From the NCBI GenBank assembly GCA_030540405.1, contig JAUNWH010000004.1, positions 29,345 through 93,344 on the forward strand: a stretch of DNA of 64,000 bases. The letters are read 5' to 3'. Under the pieces are notes generated by a model that had not been told where the DNA came from, made no database searches, and saw nothing but the letters and a program-made list of their open reading frames with translations. This stretch comes from Spirochaetales bacterium (GTDB lineage: Bacteria; Spirochaetota; Spirochaetia; Treponematales; Treponemataceae). A program made the translations under genes and the position numbers. This document shows, piece by piece, positions 23,400-32,173 of the stretch (position 1 is the stretch's first letter; each line of letters begins with the position of its first letter).

Positions 23400-24524
23400 A
23401 TGAGATTTACATTTGACAAAGACACAATGATTAAAGAAATTTCAATTGCCCAAGAAATCATTTCAACAAAAAACATGGGTTCAATCCTTTCAAATATTCT
23501 GATTATAGCTCAGGAAAATAAGCTGACTATAAAAGCAACTGATATAAAAGTTAATTTTGAAACTCAAGTTCCTGTTCAAATAACTGAAGAAGGTACTACA
23601 ACAGTTTACTGTGATAAATTCATGGGAATTTTGAATTCCCTTCCTTCTGGAGAAATTGAATTCAATCAGGAAAAAAAAGAAGGCGAAGAACAGTCCATAA
23701 ATGTAATAATCAAGCCTGTAGACAAAAAAATTAAATTCCAAATGAAAAGCATGTCTCAGGAAAAATTCCCTGAATTTTATTCAGCTGAAAATGTTCCTTA
23801 TTTTGAAGTTTCATCAAAAGACATAAAAGAAATGATAGCACAGACTTCTTTTGCAGTAAGCGAAGATGAAACGCGCTATTTTATGAACGGTGTTTTCTTT
23901 GAGAAAAAAGGCGACAATTTAAATATGGTTGCCACAGACGGTCGCCGTTTGAGTTTTGTTTCAAAATCAATCCTTGCTGGAATAAGCGAATTTCCTTCAG
24001 CGATAGTTCATCCAAAAATTTTAAATATTATATTAAAGCACGCTCCGGAAGAAGGAAATATTTTTGTGGCTGTTGTTGATAAAATGATTTTCTTTAAATT
24101 CGGAAACTACAGATTTGGAGCGGCTCTTTTGGAAGGACAGTTTCCTAATTATGAGCGTGTTATTCCTGAACATCAGGCTTACAGTTTTCAAGTTTACAGA
24201 ACTGATTTAGTAGATGCTCTTAGGCGTGTTGCTCTTATGGTTGATAAAAAAGCTGGACGTATTTTCTTTAATATTTCTGACGGAGTTTTAAAAATAACAT
24301 CTTCTCAGTCGGATATGGGAAGCGCAGATGAAGAAATTCCGTGTCAATATCAAGGTGAATCTTATACAATAGCGTTAAATTTCCGCTATATTGAAGAACC
24401 TTTAAAAGGCATAAATTCTGAAAAAATTGCATTTGAATTTACAGAGGAAATGAAAGCTGTTACCATGCGCCCTGAGCCAGCTGAAGATTATTTCCACATA
24501 ATAATGCCGATGCAAAAAGAATAG
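23400..24524 (+). CDS. dnaN: DNA polymerase III beta subunit (sliding clamp)
   Basis: The protein is 374 residues in three clamp repeats (about 1-120, 130-250, 255-374). Recognisable blocks are MNGVFFEKKGDNLNMVATDGRRLS and LLEGQFPNYERVIP (quoted in part), with the C-terminal RPEPAEDYFHIIMPM. It forms the ring that tethers polymerase to DNA. GGGAG precedes the ATG and comes at the end of a structured leader shared with the GH16 gene. recF follows after 17 bp. Confidence 0.97.
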   Translation: MRFTFDKDTMIKEISIAQEIISTKNMGSILSNILIIAQENKLTIKATDIKVNFETQVPVQITEEGTTTVYCDKFMGILNSLPSGEIEFNQEKKEGEEQSINVIIKPVDKKIKFQMKSMSQEKFPEFYSAENVPYFEVSSKDIKEMIAQTSFAVSEDETRYFMNGVFFEKKGDNLNMVATDGRRLSFVSKSILAGISEFPSAIVHPKILNIILKHAPEEGNIFVAVVDKMIFFKFGNYRFGAALLEGQFPNYERVIPEHQAYSFQVYRTDLVDALRRVALMVDKKAGRIFFNISDGVLKITSSQSDMGSADEEIPCQYQGESYTIALNFRYIEEPLKGINSEKIAFEFTEEMKAVTMRPEPAEDYFHIIMPMQKE

Positions 24525-24541
24525 AAAATAAAGCATAAAAA

Positions 24542-25663
24542 ATGCCTTTTCTTTCTCTGTCTCCATATAATTTTAGAAATCTCTGCAATGAAAACATAGA
24601 TTTGTCTTCAAAAGAAATTTATTTTGTTGGAAAAAATGGACAAGGAAAGAGCAATCTTTTAGAAGCTCTTTATTATTCTGCTTACGGCTCATCGTTTAGA
24701 ACTCATATTGATTCAGAGGTTATAAAAAAAAATGAAAGTGAAATGAGCCTTCGTTGCTTGTTCAGGGAAGAAAATGGAACTTCACATACGACTTCAATTA
24801 TTTTAAAAGAAAGGCTTAAAAAAATAGAAAAAGACGGAAAAATTCTTCATGACCGAAAAGAACTTATAAATACAATGCCGTGTGTTCTTTACAGTCATGA
24901 AGATTTGGACTTTGCCATAGGTTCTCCAGAAAGAAGGCGATTTTTCATAGATCAATCATTGAGCATGTACGATGTTCTTTACATTGATATTATGAGAAAA
25001 TATAAGCGTATTCTGAAAAACAGAAATTTAAGTCTAAAAGAAAAACATTACGATTTGCTTGAAACTTATGATTTTCAGCTTGCTCAAAATGGACTTGAAA
25101 TTCAGAAAAAAAGAAAAGATGCTGTTTTTGGTTTTAATCAGATTTTTGGAAAACTTTACGAGCAGGTAACTGGAATTTCTGGAGTTTCCATAAAATATAT
25201 TCCGTCTTGGAAAAACAAATCAGACAATTTTAATTCTTCTTTTTTTGACAGAAATATTCCATCAGTCGATTATGTTGTTGATTATTTAAATAAAACAAGG
25301 GAGCAGGAAAAGATAATAGGATCTTCAATGAGTGGACCGCACCGGGATAAAATTGTTTTTGAAAAAGAAGGAATTCCTTTTGTTCCAACAGCATCTACTG
25401 GTCAAAAAAGGCTTATAGCTTTGATTTTAAGAACTGGACAAGCTGTTTTTTATAAACAGATTACTTCAAGAAAGCCAGTTTTGCTTATGGATGATGTTCT
25501 TCTTGAGCTAGATCCTGAAAAAAGACAAAAAGTAACTTCTCTTTTGCCTGAATATGACCAGCTTTTTTGCACTTTTCTTCCCGGAGAACCTTATAAAAAT
25601 TACAAAAGAGAAAGCACAAGAGTTTACAAAATTCAAGACGGAAAATGGGAAGATTCAGAATGA
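24542..25663 (+). CDS. recF: DNA replication and repair protein RecF
   Basis: The protein is 373 residues. An SMC-like ATPase fold is present, with Walker A GKNGQGKSNLLEALYY near residue 30-46, signature STGQKRLIALILRTGQ near 283-298, and Walker B PVLLMDDVLLELDPEKR. It loads RecA at gaps during recombination repair. No ribosome-binding site is visible upstream, so translation is probably coupled to dnaN. Its stop overlaps the start of dciA (ATGA). Confidence 0.95.
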   Translation: MPFLSLSPYNFRNLCNENIDLSSKEIYFVGKNGQGKSNLLEALYYSAYGSSFRTHIDSEVIKKNESEMSLRCLFREENGTSHTTSIILKERLKKIEKDGKILHDRKELINTMPCVLYSHEDLDFAIGSPERRRFFIDQSLSMYDVLYIDIMRKYKRILKNRNLSLKEKHYDLLETYDFQLAQNGLEIQKKRKDAVFGFNQIFGKLYEQVTGISGVSIKYIPSWKNKSDNFNSSFFDRNIPSVDYVVDYLNKTREQEKIIGSSMSGPHRDKIVFEKEGIPFVPTASTGQKRLIALILRTGQAVFYKQITSRKPVLLMDDVLLELDPEKRQKVTSLLPEYDQLFCTFLPGEPYKNYKRESTRVYKIQDGKWEDSE

Positions 25664-26202
25664 GCGAAGAAATTGTTTCTTTTAGCCAGATAATTTCAAA
25701 TGCATTCAATTCTATAAAAGTTGAAAATGCGCAGAATTCTGTAAATATTTATGACGAATGGAAAAAAATTCTTTCGCGCATAAAAACTAATTCTTCAAAT
25801 CCGAATGAAGGTCTTAACATGGCAGGACATAGTCGTGTAATTGACTTGAAAAATGGAATTTTGCTCATTGAAGCCGATCATCCTGGCTGGATTTCGCTTA
25901 TACAATTTCATAAAAAATACATACTCAATGGATTTAGAATGAAATTTCCTGAAGTTGAATTTAAAACTCTTGCATTCCGCCTAAAAGGAAACAAAGGTGG
26001 AATTTCATCAGGAATAGAAAATAAAGATTCGATTTATAAAAAAGTCGAAAAAAAACTTGAATTTGAAGAAGAAATTAACAAAAAATCTGGAATCAACATC
26101 AATAAAAATTTGAAAAAGTCAGAAAAAAAAGAGCTTCCTCCAGAATTAAAAGTTCTTTTTGATGATTTAAGAAAAAGTATGTTGACCAATCTTGAAAAAT
26201 AA
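25660..26202 (+). CDS. dciA: DciA-like helicase loader (DUF721)
   Basis: The protein is 180 residues. The DUF721 core is at about 65-110: LLIEADHPGWISLIQFHKKYILNGF and the FRLKGNK block, quoted in part. DUF721 proteins (DciA) are the ancestral loaders of the replicative helicase DnaB in bacteria without DnaC. The C-terminal half is lysine/glutamate-rich. ATG 25660 overlaps the recF stop by 4 bp; an upstream ATG in the same frame at 25645 lies inside recF. The location between recF and rpmH fits a replication role. Confidence 0.8.
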   Translation: MSEEIVSFSQIISNAFNSIKVENAQNSVNIYDEWKKILSRIKTNSSNPNEGLNMAGHSRVIDLKNGILLIEADHPGWISLIQFHKKYILNGFRMKFPEVEFKTLAFRLKGNKGGISSGIENKDSIYKKVEKKLEFEEEINKKSGININKNLKKSEKKELPPELKVLFDDLRKSMLTNLEK

Positions 26203-26209
26203 TGATAAT
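26182..26209 (+). promoter_or_regulatory. rpmH promoter
   Basis: TTGACC (26182-26187), 16 bp, GATAAT (26204-26209). It overlaps the last codons of dciA and serves rpmH, whose TAGGAG site and ATG lie at 26247-26261. Confidence 0.55.
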
Positions 26210-26258
26210 ATTTGCTCTACTAATCTGAAAAAAATTTTATTTATATAGGAGTCTTATT

Positions 26259-26414
26259 ATGTTACGTACATATCAGCCTAGCAAAGTAAAGCGCAATAGA
26301 AAATTCGGTTTCCGTGCACGTATGGCAACTCGCGGCGGACGCATGGTTCTTGCTAGAAGAAGAGCTAAGGGTCGCTACAAGCTTACAGTTTCTGACGAAA
26401 AGAAGCCTTACTGA
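26259..26414 (+). CDS. rpmH: 50S ribosomal protein L34
   Basis: The protein is 51 residues. [20 protein letters not shown] at the start and [14 protein letters not shown] in the middle are the universal L34 blocks; a short acidic-basic tail (DEKKPY) extends it slightly beyond the usual 44-46. GGAG precedes the ATG. It is followed by rnpA, the standard rpmH-rnpA pair. Confidence 0.97.
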   Translation: MLRTYQPSKVKRNRKFGFRARMATRGGRMVLARRRAKGRYKLTVSDEKKPY

Positions 26415-26431
26415 TTTTTCTGAATTAAAGG

Positions 26432-26794
26432 ATGGATACGGACTTGCTAAAAACAGGGCGTTTTAGAAGAGAAGAACATATAAAGCGCTTTGCCGACATC
26501 CAGAAACTTTTTAAAACAGGGAAGAGATTCAGTGTTGCTGGAGCAAAAATTTTTTTTTCCAGAAACGATTTGAATTTTAATAGAATTGCTTTTCCTCTTC
26601 CCCGTGGCTATGGAAATGCTGTTGAAAGAAACAGATCTAAACGCTATAGCCGTGAAACATATCGTTTTTTTAAAGCGCGCCTGAACACCGGTTTTGATAT
26701 TCTTTTTTTAGTTTATCCCGGAAATGACTCGTTCCTTTCGCGGTGCGGACAATTTAAGACATTATGCAAAAAAGCTGGCTTATTAAAGGAATAA
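26432..26794 (+). CDS. rnpA: ribonuclease P protein component
   Basis: The protein is 120 residues. The family pattern is [23 protein letters not shown] at the N-terminus and the RNR-like motif [17 protein letters not shown] at about 67-83, where the basic helix contacts RNase P RNA. It helps process tRNA 5' ends. AAAGG lies very close to the ATG at 26432, so initiation at a nearby downstream codon (TTG 26444) is possible. It overlaps yidD by 31 bp. Confidence 0.93.
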   Translation: MDTDLLKTGRFRREEHIKRFADIQKLFKTGKRFSVAGAKIFFSRNDLNFNRIAFPLPRGYGNAVERNRSKRYSRETYRFFKARLNTGFDILFLVYPGNDSFLSRCGQFKTLCKKAGLLKE

Positions 26795-27012
26795 AAAATT
26801 TCTTCATAAGTTTTTTAGTTCTTTTTATAAGATTTTATCAAGTTTGTATTTCTCCTCTATTTCCTCCGTGCTGCCGTTATACTCCAAGTTGTTCTGCCTA
26901 TGCATTGGAGTCAATTCAAAAACATGGTCCTGTAAAGGGTCTTTATTTCGCCATAAAAAGAATTCTCAGATGCAATCCTTTTTGCAAAGGAGGCTATGAT
27001 CCTGTTCCTTAA
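26764..27012 (+). CDS. yidD: membrane protein insertion efficiency factor YidD
   Basis: The protein is 82 residues. The three-cysteine pattern [20 protein letters not shown] and [20 protein letters not shown] followed by [14 protein letters not shown] (quoted in parts) are diagnostic. An amphipathic N-terminal helix attaches it to the membrane, where it assists YidC. Its start lies inside rnpA (31-bp overlap in another frame), which implies translational coupling. Confidence 0.95.
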   Translation: MQKSWLIKGIKNFFISFLVLFIRFYQVCISPLFPPCCRYTPSCSAYALESIQKHGPVKGLYFAIKRILRCNPFCKGGYDPVP

Positions 27013-27033
27013 AAGGCGTAAAAGGAAAAATTT

Positions 27034-28842
27034 ATGGAAAAAAATACAATTTTAGCAATATCACTTTCTACAATTGTTCTTGTTGTTTCTTTATTTATCC
27101 AAACAAAGTATGTTATGCCGCGTCAGCAGGAAAAAGCACGTGAGCAAGCTGCTGAATTTGAAGCAAAAAAAGAAGAGCAGGAAGCTCAAATAAAAGCTGA
27201 AAAAGAAATGATTTCTGCTTCATTTTCTGAGGCAACTGTTCAGAATTCAGAAGATGTTCAGGAATTTGTAATTTCAACTAACAAAGCAAAAGTTACATTT
27301 ACAAACCGCGGCGGAGATATTATAAGCTATCAGCTTCTTGAGCATAAGGATAAAGAAACTGGTTCTGGCGTTGAAATGGTAAATAATATAACCAGTTCAA
27401 ACAGAGCGTTCAGTCTTTCTTTTGGCGGAACTGAAAATCCGGCTTTAAATGATATATTCAATGTGACAAAAAAAGATGATTATACGATTCTTTTTTACCG
27501 TGATTATGAAATTAAAGATTCTGAAGGAAATCCTAAAAAATTCACGCTTGGAAAAAGATATACTTTCAGTCCTGATGATTATTCTTTTAAACTTGATGTT
27601 TCTATAATTTCAAAGGAAGGCGGAGAATTTGAACTTGGAGGAGCAGCTTATACTTTAAGAACAGCTCCTCAAATTGGACCAAGATATGATAAGAAAAACC
27701 GCTACGAAGTAAGACAAGTTCTTGCATTGAATAGTGGAAAAAAATTCCGCAAGAATATTTCAGATAAATTTTACGACTTGAATTCTGTAGACTGGGTTGG
27801 AGTCGGTGGAAAATATTTTACAATGCTTGTAAAGCCTTCTTCTCCTTCTGATATGCTTGGAAAAATAAAAGTTACATCTAAATCCGAAAATGAAGACGGA
27901 TGCCAAATTTTTATTCCAAGAAAGCCTGTTTTGGACGAAACTTCAAATGATACTTATTACATTTATGTTGGACCGCGCCAGGAACGTGAGCTTATAAAAT
28001 ATAATGATCAGACAAAAAACGCATGGAATCTTTCAAATGCTAAATTCAACGAAGCTTTGCAGACAAGCGGATTCCTTTCTTGGATTGAAATAATTTTAAA
28101 ATGGTGTCTTGAAAAAATCAATTTAGTTGCCCATAACTGGGGAATTTCCATAATAATTCTTACAATTCTTTTGAAGATTGTTTTGTTCCCGCTGAATAAA
28201 AATGCCGCTATGGGTTCTCTTAAGATGCAGAAAATTCAGCCTAAAATGAAAGCTCTTCAGGAAAAATACAAAAATGACCAGCAGAAGCTTAGCATGGAAA
28301 TGCAGAAGCTTTATAAAGAAGCTGGATATAATCCTATGTCTGGATGTCTTCCGATGGTTGTTCAAATGTTTATTTTGTTTGCTCTTTACAATGTTTTTAA
28401 CAATTACTTTGAATTCCGCGGAGCAAGTTTTGTAAAAGAATGGATTGAAGATCTTTCGGCAGGAGACAGCATTTGGACTTGGAAGCGCAACATTCCTTTT
28501 ATTTCAGCGTTTACAATGAACAATTTGCGACTTCTTCCGTTTATTTATACTGCATCTCAGCTTTTGAACGGAAAAATAACTCAGTACGGAAATCCTGGAA
28601 CTGGAGCAAGCCAGTCGCAGATGAAGTTCATGATGTATGGAATGCCGTTAATGTTCTTTTTCTTGTTCTATAATGTTCCGAGCGGACTTTTGCTTTATTG
28701 GGCAGTCAGCAATATTATTCAGATTGGTCAACAGCTTGTTATAAACAGCGTAATGAACAAAAAACGTTCCGAGCTTGAAAATGAAAAAACTGTAAATAAA
28801 AACGTCTTGAAATTTAAAGGCGGAAAAAAGAAAACAAGATAA
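27034..28842 (+). CDS. yidC: membrane protein insertase YidC
   Basis: The protein is 602 residues, the long Gram-negative form. TM1 is at about 5-23, a large periplasmic domain covers about 60-340, and the insertase core with five helices covers about 360-580. The core includes ILLKIVLFPLNKNAAMGSLKM and GCLPMVVQMFILFALYNVF (quoted in part). It inserts inner-membrane proteins with or without SecYEG. A lysine-rich C-terminal tail follows. AAGGA precedes the ATG; jag follows after 23 bp. Confidence 0.96.
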   Translation: MEKNTILAISLSTIVLVVSLFIQTKYVMPRQQEKAREQAAEFEAKKEEQEAQIKAEKEMISASFSEATVQNSEDVQEFVISTNKAKVTFTNRGGDIISYQLLEHKDKETGSGVEMVNNITSSNRAFSLSFGGTENPALNDIFNVTKKDDYTILFYRDYEIKDSEGNPKKFTLGKRYTFSPDDYSFKLDVSIISKEGGEFELGGAAYTLRTAPQIGPRYDKKNRYEVRQVLALNSGKKFRKNISDKFYDLNSVDWVGVGGKYFTMLVKPSSPSDMLGKIKVTSKSENEDGCQIFIPRKPVLDETSNDTYYIYVGPRQERELIKYNDQTKNAWNLSNAKFNEALQTSGFLSWIEIILKWCLEKINLVAHNWGISIIILTILLKIVLFPLNKNAAMGSLKMQKIQPKMKALQEKYKNDQQKLSMEMQKLYKEAGYNPMSGCLPMVVQMFILFALYNVFNNYFEFRGASFVKEWIEDLSAGDSIWTWKRNIPFISAFTMNNLRLLPFIYTASQLLNGKITQYGNPGTGASQSQMKFMMYGMPLMFFFLFYNVPSGLLLYWAVSNIIQIGQQLVINSVMNKKRSELENEKTVNKNVLKFKGGKKKTR

Positions 28843-28865
28843 AATTTAATTTTGCGAGGTAATAT

Positions 28866-29582
28866 ATGATTTACGAATATGAAGGAAAAACAGAAAAAGA
28901 AGCTATTGAAAAAGCTGCTGCTGAGCTTGGACTTGAAAAAGACCAGTTTGATGTTGAAATTCTTGAATCCCAGAAAAAAAGTTTGTTTAAAAACGGATAT
29001 GTAAAAATCAGAGTTCACACAGTTGATTCAAAAAATCAAGTTTCACCTGAATTTGATGGAAAAGTTCCTAACGCAACGACAAGAGCTAATGACCCTTCGT
29101 TAGTTTCTAATCCTCTTCCTCAGGACGAAATTGAAGAAAAAATTATTGATTTTGTAAAAACTCTTATTGAAAAAATGGGATATGAGGCTGCTGTTGAAAT
29201 CATGTTCCGTGAAGAAAAAAAGATTGGAATAAAACTTTCAAGCGAGTCGTCTTCAATTCTTATTGGAAGAAAAGGCAAAAACCTTGATGCAATGCAGCTT
29301 ATTGTAAATGTTTACGCAGGACATCTTGGAAGAGAAGATTTGCGCATTATTCTTGATACAGAAAATTATAGAATCCGCCGTGAAGAAAGCCTTGTGCGCC
29401 TTGCTTATGTTACAGCTGACAAAGTCCGCCAGAAGAAAACTTCGATTTTGCTTGAGCCTATGAATCCTTTTGAGCGCCGTCTTATTCATACAACTTTAAA
29501 TGATATTGCAGATGTTGAAACCAAATCGGAAGGAGAAGGTTTATATAAGCAGGTGCGCGTTATTTATAAAGGCGTACGCTGA
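28866..29582 (+). CDS. jag: Jag/KhpB RNA-binding protein
   Basis: The protein is 238 residues. A Jag_N domain covers about 1-50 (IYEYEGKTEKEAIEKAAAELG), a KH-like domain covers about 95-165 with SSSILIGRKGKNLDAMQLIVN, and an R3H domain covers about 170-235 with MNPFERRLIHTTLNDI. KhpB/Jag binds RNA and links to cell-envelope growth in Gram-positives, and it commonly follows yidC. GAGGT precedes the ATG. It completes the rpmH-rnpA-yidD-yidC-jag cluster. Confidence 0.93.
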   Translation: MIYEYEGKTEKEAIEKAAAELGLEKDQFDVEILESQKKSLFKNGYVKIRVHTVDSKNQVSPEFDGKVPNATTRANDPSLVSNPLPQDEIEEKIIDFVKTLIEKMGYEAAVEIMFREEKKIGIKLSSESSSILIGRKGKNLDAMQLIVNVYAGHLGREDLRIILDTENYRIRREESLVRLAYVTADKVRQKKTSILLEPMNPFERRLIHTTLNDIADVETKSEGEGLYKQVRVIYKGVR

Positions 29583-29603
29583 TTAAAATTTGGAGAAAAG
29601 CCG

Positions 29604-30380
29604 ATGAAAAAGTTTATTTGTAGAATTTCAGGATTTCTTTTGGTTTTGAATTTTTTTACTGCATTTTTGTCGGCTTATTCTGCAGAAGAAATTCTTGGAA
29701 AAGAAAATTTTGAGATTTTAAAGCAGCAGGGAAAAATTCAGGCTAACGAGTTTAAGCCAAAAGAAGCCAAATTTTCGCTTCTTCCTAAAACTGAACTTTC
29801 AAATAAAATTGCAGAAGAACTTGCGTCAAATAAAGGTGATTTGCCTTCTCTCATTGGCGAAAATATTTATCTTATTCCAAAAGAAAATATTGATTTGAAT
29901 GAGGCTTCTGTAATTTTACGTTCTGTCAGCAAAATGGAAGGAATGCAATATTATTCAAATGGTGAAAAAAAGTGGACTACGCTTTATCACGACGCATATT
30001 GCATTGCAGGACCTCAAGACAGGACTAGAGTTGATGATAAAACAGAAGGAAGCGCAAACGGACTCGTTCAGTATTGCCTTTTAAATGACAATTCGCTTGG
30101 AAAAACAAACTACGAAGTTTCGTATTTTCAGACGGAAAATGAAATTTCAATGAAACTTGTAAACACAACTCCTGTATATTACAAGTTTATAAAAGCTGTA
30201 AAGCCAGAAAACGTTCATATAAATCTTGTTATGACAGTTTGCGATGATTATATTGTCGTTTATATGAATGTGAAGGCTAATTTTTTCTCTTTGGGGGTTC
30301 TTGAAAAAAGAATGCAAAAGTCGCTTTTAAATAGGCTTGATGCGATTTACACATGGTTTTCTAAGCAAATTTCTGAGTGA
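29604..30380 (+). CDS. exported protein of unknown function (DUF6675-like)
   Basis: The protein is 258 residues with a signal peptide of about 25 residues (ISGFLLVLNFFTAFLSAYS). The remainder is soluble, without cysteine clusters or known catalytic motifs; segments such as VSKMEGMQYYSNGEKKWTTLYHDAY recall uncharacterised exported proteins of treponemes that I associate with DUF6675, though I cannot confirm this. It probably acts in the periplasm. A GGAGAAAAG site precedes the ATG. It is co-directional with jag and with the cyclophilin-FKBP lipoprotein, whose upstream region it overlaps. Confidence 0.6.
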   Translation: MKKFICRISGFLLVLNFFTAFLSAYSAEEILGKENFEILKQQGKIQANEFKPKEAKFSLLPKTELSNKIAEELASNKGDLPSLIGENIYLIPKENIDLNEASVILRSVSKMEGMQYYSNGEKKWTTLYHDAYCIAGPQDRTRVDDKTEGSANGLVQYCLLNDNSLGKTNYEVSYFQTENEISMKLVNTTPVYYKFIKAVKPENVHINLVMTVCDDYIVVYMNVKANFFSLGVLEKRMQKSLLNRLDAIYTWFSKQISE

Positions 30381-30394
30381 TATTTGGAGGAAAA

Positions 30395-31417
30395 ATGAAA
30401 AAATTTATAGGGGCGTTGCTTTTTACTTGCGCGCTTATTTTTTATGGAGGATGTAAACCTATGAAATCTTTGGAAGGAAAAAATGGAATTTTTGCTGTAA
30501 TAAATACAAGCAAAGGCGATATTATTCTTGAACTTTTTTATAAACAGGCTCCTTTAACGGTAACAAACTTTGTTGGACTTGTGGAAGGAACTTTGGATGC
30601 TGCAAAGGGGAAGCCTTTTTATGACGGATTAAAATTCCATCGAGTTATTTCTGATTTTATGATTCAGGGTGGAGATCCAAAAGGAAACGGAACAGGCGGA
30701 CCTGGATATAATTTTGCAGATGAAATTGTAGATGGACTTGAATTTACAGGTTCTGGAGTTCTTGCAATGGCAAATGCAGGTCCTGGAACAAATGGAAGCC
30801 AGTTTTTTATAACCCATGTAGAAACTCCTTGGCTGAATGGTCATCATACAATTTTTGGGCACGTTGTTGATGAAGCAAGTCAGGCTACAGTAAATGCTAT
30901 TGCACAGAATGATGAAATTAAAAGCATAAAAATTATTCGTCAAGGCGCAGAAGCTGAAAAATTCACTGCAACACAGGCTGATTTTGACAGGCTTGCCGCA
31001 GAAGCTGAAAAAAAGGCTTTGGAAGCAAAAGAAAAAGCAAATGCCGCAAAAATTGCAGAAGTGGAAAAGAATTTTCCGGGCTTTGAAAAAGACAAGAATG
31101 GAATTTACTATAAAATAACAAAAGAAGGCACTGGAAATAAATGCGGCTCAAGAAAATCAGTTGCTACTGAATATAAGGGATATTTAGTAGACGGAAGTGT
31201 TTTTGATCAGTCAAAAGGCAGAGGTCCTCTTGAATTCCAAACTGGAGCAGGACAAATGATCCCGGGCTTTGATATTATGGTTCAGGATATGAAGCTTGGT
31301 GAAAAAAGAACAATTGTAATTCCTTCTGACTTGGCGTATGGAGACAGAGGCTATCCTGGAGTGATTCCTGGCGGCGCTTATATTGCATTTGATATTGAAC
31401 TTGTAAAGATGAAATAA
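30395..31417 (+). CDS. peptidyl-prolyl isomerase lipoprotein: cyclophilin-FKBP fusion
   Basis: The protein is 340 residues. A lipoprotein signal ends at Cys21 or so (LIFYGGC). A cyclophilin domain covers about 28-195 with FHRVISDFMIQGGDPKGNGTGG and GSQFFITHVETPWLNGHHTIFG (quoted in part). A charged helical linker covers about 200-235, and an FKBP domain covers about 245-340 (VDGSVFDQSKGRGPLEF, IPGFDIMVQDMKLGEKR, YGDRGYPGVIPGGAYIAF). Two unrelated isomerases are joined in one envelope-anchored chaperone. ATG 30395 with GGAGGAAAA is chosen over one at 30377. A terminator follows. Confidence 0.9.
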   Translation: MKKFIGALLFTCALIFYGGCKPMKSLEGKNGIFAVINTSKGDIILELFYKQAPLTVTNFVGLVEGTLDAAKGKPFYDGLKFHRVISDFMIQGGDPKGNGTGGPGYNFADEIVDGLEFTGSGVLAMANAGPGTNGSQFFITHVETPWLNGHHTIFGHVVDEASQATVNAIAQNDEIKSIKIIRQGAEAEKFTATQADFDRLAAEAEKKALEAKEKANAAKIAEVEKNFPGFEKDKNGIYYKITKEGTGNKCGSRKSVATEYKGYLVDGSVFDQSKGRGPLEFQTGAGQMIPGFDIMVQDMKLGEKRTIVIPSDLAYGDRGYPGVIPGGAYIAFDIELVKMK

Positions 31418-31436
31418 ATTTTTTGAAAATTAACAG

Positions 31437-31467
31437 GCACGTTGTTAATAACAGCGTGCTTTTTTTT
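31437..31467 (+). terminator. terminator after the cyclophilin-FKBP gene
   Basis: A 10-bp stem (GCACGTTGTT with AACAGCGTGC, including one G-T pair, 31437-31459) has a 3-nt loop and is followed by eight T. It ends the block that starts at the origin. Confidence 0.9.
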
Positions 31468-31469
31468 AT

Positions 31470-31602
31470 TGTGGAAAAGTCATTTATTCACTTTTTTACA
31501 CCAAGTTTTCCACAAAAATTTAAGAGTTTTACACATAAATCTGTGGAAAATTCCCTTTAAATACACATGAATTTACACAAGTTTTCCACAATTGGTGGAA
31601 AA
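31470..31602. promoter_or_regulatory. cluster of five DnaA-box-like sequences
   Basis: TGTGGAAAA at 31470-31478 and 31542-31550, TTTTCCACA at 31506-31514 and 31582-31590, and GGTGGAAAA at 31594-31602. The first four are the same 9-mer found in oriC, here in alternating orientation within 133 bp, 8.5 kb from dnaA. No trio or AT-only unwinding stretch is seen. It may titrate DnaA or put the downstream acetyltransferase gene under DnaA control. Confidence 0.6.
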
Positions 31603-31637
31603 TTCAGTAAATTTATGTTGAGTAAAAAGAGGTTTCA

Positions 31638-32171
31638 ATGGAAATTTTAAGAAAAGCCACAAAATCTGATATAGATGACATTATGAACATTGAGAAAGAG
31701 GCTTTTGCAGAGGGAATTCAAGAAAGTAAAGATATTTTTCTTGAGCGTATAGAAACATTTTCTGAAGGTTTTTTTATTTTAGAAGAAAACAATAAAAAAA
31801 TTGGATATTTTTCTTCTGAATTGTGGAATTCTGTACCTCAAAAAGGTGACAGTTGCTTTTCTTTAAATCATTCAGCGTTGAAAAATCATAAAAAAGAGGG
31901 TGCAGTTTTATATATAAGTTCCATAGCAATTTTAAATGAGTACAAAGGAAATGGATTGGGGTACAGATTTTTCAATAAAAGTGTAGAAAAAATTATAAAG
32001 TCATTTCCACAGATAAAAGAAATTGTACTTTTAGTAAATGAAATTTGGATTCCAGCTTTGCACATATATAAAAAATGTGGTTTTATTGAATATGGACGGA
32101 TACAGAAGTTTTTTTCTTCAAATGAAACAAAAACTGATGGAATTTTAATGCGAAAAACTGTGGAGCGGTAA
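31638..32171 (+). CDS. GNAT-family N-acetyltransferase
   Basis: The protein is 177 residues. The N-terminus EILRKATKSDIDDIMNIEKEAF and the acetyl-CoA motif SIAILNEYKGNGLGYRFFN at about 95-113 are typical of RimI-like acetyltransferases, as is the ending ALHIYKKCGFIEYGRI. AGAGG precedes the ATG. It starts 36 bp after a DnaA-box-like cluster and is followed after 2 bp by the uracil-glycosylase-like gene, so both may form an operon. The substrate is unknown. Confidence 0.8.
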   Translation: MEILRKATKSDIDDIMNIEKEAFAEGIQESKDIFLERIETFSEGFFILEENNKKIGYFSSELWNSVPQKGDSCFSLNHSALKNHKKEGAVLYISSIAILNEYKGNGLGYRFFNKSVEKIIKSFPQIKEIVLLVNEIWIPALHIYKKCGFIEYGRIQKFFSSNETKTDGILMRKTVER

Positions 32172-32173
32172 AA

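Noticed and set aside
31418..31637. A second replication origin
   Set aside because: DnaA-box-like words are present, but no DnaA-trio or AT-only unwinding region is visible; kept only as a DnaA-box cluster.
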